A DNA stretch of 64,000 nucleotides from contig NZ_SUNI01000011.1 in the NCBI RefSeq assembly GCF_005048225.1, positions 62,001 to 126,000 of the forward strand. The letters run 5' to 3'. Position 1 is the first letter of the stretch. Each line of letters starts with the position of its first letter. Positions 61,137 to 64,000 of the stretch are shown here, piece after piece. This stretch comes from Paracoccus gahaiensis. GTDB taxonomy: Bacteria; Pseudomonadota; Alphaproteobacteria; Rhodobacterales; Rhodobacteraceae. Under the pieces are notes generated by a model. It made no database searches, had not been told where the DNA came from, and saw only the letters and a list, made by a program, of their open reading frames with translations. Position numbers and translations under genes: made by a program.

Positions 61137-62309
61137 ATGGCCGACACGCCGAACCGCCTGCCCCTGGCCCAAGCCGCGAACGGGGTCGAGGCGCCTCTGT
61201 ATGTCGACCGCCAGATCGTGCAGGCCGAGGATCTGACGCTGGACCGAAGCTCGCATACCCGCGAACTGGCACGGATGCGACTTTACCTGCATGGCTGGGG
61301 CGTGGTCGCGGGGCTGATCCCGGTCATCTCGGGCAGCACGCTGACCGTCTCGAAGGGCTATGGCGTCACCTGGACCGGCGACGAGCTGTTCCTGCCCGAG
61401 GCGGTCGCGATCCCCGACATCGCGGCGCATGTCTGGGGCTGTTGCGGGCCGGGCCAGGTCGATTGCGACGTCGTGGACCTGGACGAGCGGCGGCGCATGG
61501 CCGAGGCGCTGGAGACCGGCACGGTGACCGCCTGGCTGATCGCCCGCCCCACGAAACGCGAGGGAAGCCTGCGCGCCGGCATTCCCGAAGGCTGCGCGCA
61601 TCCGGCGAACCGGCTGGCGCCCTCGCGCGCCTGCGACGTGGTGTCGATCGAGTTGTCATGCACGCTGCCGTCGTTCTTCACGTCGCCGAACCTCGATTGC
61701 GAGAACCTGCGTGCCTTCTTCTGCGCGACGCCGCGGCAGATGCTGCCGATGCCGGCGCTGCCGACCGAGGAGCAGAACTTTCTGGTGCTGGGCCGGATCA
61801 CCTGCTCTGCTGAAGGCGCAGAATTTTCGGCGGTGGACCGGCGGACGGTGATGCCGATGTGGCTGGTGCAGGACTGGCTGCACGCGTGCATCTGCCCGAT
61901 GCCGCAAGATCGCCTGCCGGTCGGGGACGAGGATGACGGGCGCCCGGAAGCTGACGAGCCTGCAGACGATGACGGGCACCGGCCGGACGCGCCGCCGGAC
62001 AGGCCGTCACATCGATACGACGTCACCATCGGCGAACTCGTGGAAGTCCTCGTGGTGAACGGCTTTCGCCTGCCGGACGATGAGGGGGCCGTTGCCCAAC
62101 CGTCCCAACGACCCAGGGTGCCCGAACTGATCGGCGATCCGAGGATCCGCGACCGTCTGACCCGCGCGGGGATCACCACCACGGAGGCGCTTCTGGCGGC
62201 CGACGACACGGTGCTGGCGGCAACCCTCGGCAAAACCGAGGCCGATGCCGTCGCCCTGAAGGCCGAGATCGCGCCGCTTCGGGTCTTCATTCTGGGGCGG
62301 GGGATCTGA
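61137..62309 (+). CDS. eCIS-associated protein related to the N-terminus of the preceding gene
   Basis: 390 residues. The N-terminal half ('APLYVDRQIVQAEDLTLDRS', 'RMRLYLHGWGVVAGLIPVIS', 'LTVSKGYGVTWTGDELFLPE') follows the same order as the start of the preceding protein. Many cysteines are present at 145-260. An acidic, low-complexity linker (about 262-292) leads to a C-terminal domain with 'LIGDPRIRDRLTRAGITTTE' and 'LLAADDTVLAATLG', a helix-hairpin-helix-like pattern. It probably works with the preceding gene in the particle. No firm family name can be given. Confidence 0.65.
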   Translation: MADTPNRLPLAQAANGVEAPLYVDRQIVQAEDLTLDRSSHTRELARMRLYLHGWGVVAGLIPVISGSTLTVSKGYGVTWTGDELFLPEAVAIPDIAAHVWGCCGPGQVDCDVVDLDERRRMAEALETGTVTAWLIARPTKREGSLRAGIPEGCAHPANRLAPSRACDVVSIELSCTLPSFFTSPNLDCENLRAFFCATPRQMLPMPALPTEEQNFLVLGRITCSAEGAEFSAVDRRTVMPMWLVQDWLHACICPMPQDRLPVGDEDDGRPEADEPADDDGHRPDAPPDRPSHRYDVTIGELVEVLVVNGFRLPDDEGAVAQPSQRPRVPELIGDPRIRDRLTRAGITTTEALLAADDTVLAATLGKTEADAVALKAEIAPLRVFILGRGI

Positions 62310-62313
62310 TCCG

Positions 62314-63864
62314 ATGGAGCCGCACCGCCTGACCCTCGGTCGGATCAGGACGGACTGCAGCGTCATGGCCGGCGCCGAGGTCGCGGCCGCGATGGGCGCC
62401 CGGATCGACCGGACCCTGCGCGAGGATCTGCCGGCGGCGCTGGCCGTGGCGGCGGAAGGGGTGATCACCGGCACGGGCGGGGTGCTGCGGATCAGGCGCG
62501 TCCGGGTGCAGCTTCATCTGGACGGCGGGGCGGACATGCCGGGACTGGCGCGGCTCTTCGCCGACCGGATCGCGGCGGCGCTGAAGGCGGCCCTGGCGGG
62601 TGGCCGTGCCGAGATCCGGCACTGGCCGGACCGCGACAGCTATCTTGCCGCCTATGTCATGATGCGTCTGGCCCTGACCTCCGAGGCGGCCTGGGCCTTC
62701 CCGGACCTGGCGGCATTGGAACATCTGCCCGCCGAACGGGCGGCTGCGGAACTTCTCCGCGCACGCCCCGCCTTGCTGACGGCGCTGGCGCGGGCGGCGG
62801 CGGCGCAGGGCGACGCCGCCGCTCCCGTGGCGGGTTGGCCCGAGGCGGCCCGGGCAGCTCTGGTGCGGGCGCTGCTGAACGCTCCGCTGGCGACGACAGA
62901 GACCGGGGATCTTCCACCGGCCCTCGGGCACCTGCTGGGCGTCCCGCAGCCCGTCCTGCCCGGGCGTTCGGCGGCTCAGGATCTGGGCGCGGCGCTGGAG
63001 GTGACGCTGCGCCTTCTGGCCGGCGGCGGCGCGGCGCTGCAGCCACGCGCCATGCTCTGGGCCGCAGTGGCGGCAAGGGCGGTGTGGCGACAGGCGGATC
63101 ATGTCGCGACCATCGCCACCTCTCCTCCCGGACCGGCAGAGCCCCCGGGCCCCGACCGTGCGCTGCTGGACCATGTCCTTGCCGTCGTCGCGGCCGATCC
63201 GCAGGGCCGGGCGGTGCTGGACCGCTTCACGCGGACCGCCGCCGCAGCCCGGCTGTCCGCGCCCGTGATGCGGTCTGCCAGCCCCCCTGCCACGGCGCAG
63301 GCCGGATCGCCCTTCGCAGACGAAGGGATGTCCAGCCCCCGGATGGGGCTGGGGCTTCTGGTGCCCTCGGTGCTTCTTCTCGATGCCGCCTGGCATCTGG
63401 GCCCGACCGCGATGGCGCAGGCGGTCTGGCAGACGCTTGCGCCGGGGGATTGGCCTCAGGCGGCGTTGGACCCCGCCCTGCAGATGCTTCTGCCCGTCGA
63501 CCCGTCCGAGGTCGATCCGGCGCGTCCGCAGCCCGTCCCGCCCGAGCGTCTGCTCCGCACCCTCGCCCCCGAGGCGCGGCGCGTCTTCGAGGCCTCGGAC
63601 CCGGATCGCCGCTGGTCGGCGCTGATCCTGGGCGATTTCGCCAGCCGTCTTCGCGGGCTGCAGGCAAGCTCGCCCGCCTATCTGCGCCGGCAGTTCCTGA
63701 TGCGGCCCGGGACCCTGCATCGCGGGCCGGATCGGATCACCCTGCGGCTTGATTCCGTGCCCCTGGGCATCCTGCTGCGGATGGCGGGCTTTCCAGGCCG
63801 GCAGGGGCGCCTGCCGCAGCCCGGCCAGCCGCAGCTTGTGCTGGATCTGGGGGACGCGCCATGA
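62314..63864 (+). CDS. contractile injection system tape-measure-like protein
   Basis: 516 residues. The N-terminal 'MEPHRLTLGRIRTDCSVMAG' and the repeated pattern of hydrophobic helices ('ADMPGLARLFADRIAAALKA') resemble eCIS tape measure proteins annotated next to the AAA+ ATPase. Conserved 'LVPSVLLLDAAWHLGP' and 'LILGDFASRLRGLQASSPAY' parts are also found in this group. It probably sets or supports tail length. It overlaps the next gene by 4 bp. Confidence 0.75.
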   Translation: MEPHRLTLGRIRTDCSVMAGAEVAAAMGARIDRTLREDLPAALAVAAEGVITGTGGVLRIRRVRVQLHLDGGADMPGLARLFADRIAAALKAALAGGRAEIRHWPDRDSYLAAYVMMRLALTSEAAWAFPDLAALEHLPAERAAAELLRARPALLTALARAAAAQGDAAAPVAGWPEAARAALVRALLNAPLATTETGDLPPALGHLLGVPQPVLPGRSAAQDLGAALEVTLRLLAGGGAALQPRAMLWAAVAARAVWRQADHVATIATSPPGPAEPPGPDRALLDHVLAVVAADPQGRAVLDRFTRTAAAARLSAPVMRSASPPATAQAGSPFADEGMSSPRMGLGLLVPSVLLLDAAWHLGPTAMAQAVWQTLAPGDWPQAALDPALQMLLPVDPSEVDPARPQPVPPERLLRTLAPEARRVFEASDPDRRWSALILGDFASRLRGLQASSPAYLRRQFLMRPGTLHRGPDRITLRLDSVPLGILLRMAGFPGRQGRLPQPGQPQLVLDLGDAP

Positions 63865-64000
63865 GACCGGAGGCGCCGCCGGTCCTCGACCCGGGCCTGT
63901 GGCTGGAGCAGGCGCTGCAGCTGCTGGCGCTGCGCCTGCGCCACGAGGTGGCGCTGACCCGCGCCCTCCGCGGCCCGGATCGGCGCGAGCAGTTCCTGGG
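63861..64000 (+). CDS. probable eCIS AAA+ ATPase (Pvc15-like), N-terminus only
   Basis: The frame starts at ATG 63861 within the ATGA overlap and runs off the window. Visible residues include 'LDPGLWLEQALQLLALRLRH', 'EVALTRALRGPDRREQFLG'. This helical N-terminus, with arginine- and leucine-rich helices ending in 'FLG', resembles the start of Pvc15-type ATPases. Position after the tape measure gene also fits. No Walker motif is inside the window. Confidence 0.5.
   Translation, partial: MRPEAPPVLDPGLWLEQALQLLALRLRHEVALTRALRGPDRREQFL

Noticed and set aside
42654..64000. Interpretation as an ordinary myovirus-type prophage
   Set aside because: No capsid, portal, terminase, integrase or lysis gene is visible. 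DUF4255, LysM adaptor, double sheath-tube pairs and the probable ATPase are eCIS features. A prophage cannot be fully excluded beyond the right edge.

Overview
The window is GC-rich DNA with dense, often overlapping genes (ATGA, GTGA and TGATG junctions). Its content is typical of Alphaproteobacteria, most likely Rhodobacterales and perhaps Paracoccus: a tripartite tricarboxylate transporter with its own two-component system, an inositol (iol) operon with an ABC importer, a dipeptide-type ABC operon and RTX proteins. The taxon is inferred from gene content only. No rRNA, tRNA, CRISPR array or intact insertion sequence was seen.

Layout. 1-770: tail of a GntR/FCD regulator and a decayed IS630-type transposase. 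770-4000: PhoQ/FeuQ-like kinase, OmpR-type regulator and PepSY protein on the minus strand, divergent from an RTX protein. 4030-10460: tctD, an unusual kinase/solute-binding-protein fusion, then tctC-tctB-tctA. 10680-13160: a Ca2+/Na+ antiporter and a PhoD-like phosphatase. 13256-16570 (minus): another two-component system and a second RTX protein. 16730-18280: a scar joining three truncated genes (M20 amidohydrolase, TRAP permease, TctA). 18337-21590: amidohydrolase, SDR and carboxymuconolactone-decarboxylase-like genes with a divergent LysR regulator. 21931-34500: inositol regulon, with a LacI regulator, a double palindromic operator, dehydrogenases, ABC importer and iolC, iolD, iolE, iolB. 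34555-36533: IS5-type remnant, MFS exporter and TetR regulator with its probable operator. 36710-42300: five-gene dipeptide/oligopeptide ABC transporter.

42654-64000 (runs off the end): a tightly packed gene cluster for an extracellular contractile injection system (eCIS, related to PVC/Afp). It encodes a DUF4255 terminator protein, two sheath-tube pairs, a DUF5908-like small protein, LysM tube adaptor, VgrG-like hub, gp5-like spike, a DUF2169 plus DUF4150 (PAAR-like) pair usually seen with type VI effectors, gp25 and gpJ baseplate proteins, a tail-protein-I fusion with a cysteine-rich insert, two large putative fibre/shell proteins (one with collagen-like triplets), a tape-measure-like protein and the start of what is probably the AAA+ ATPase. 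Unusual features are four degenerate repeats inserted in the first sheath protein, an Ig/carboxypeptidase-regulatory-like domain inserted in the second, and the T6SS-type PAAR module. This is the best candidate for an under-described system in the window. No effector or toxin gene was recognised inside it.
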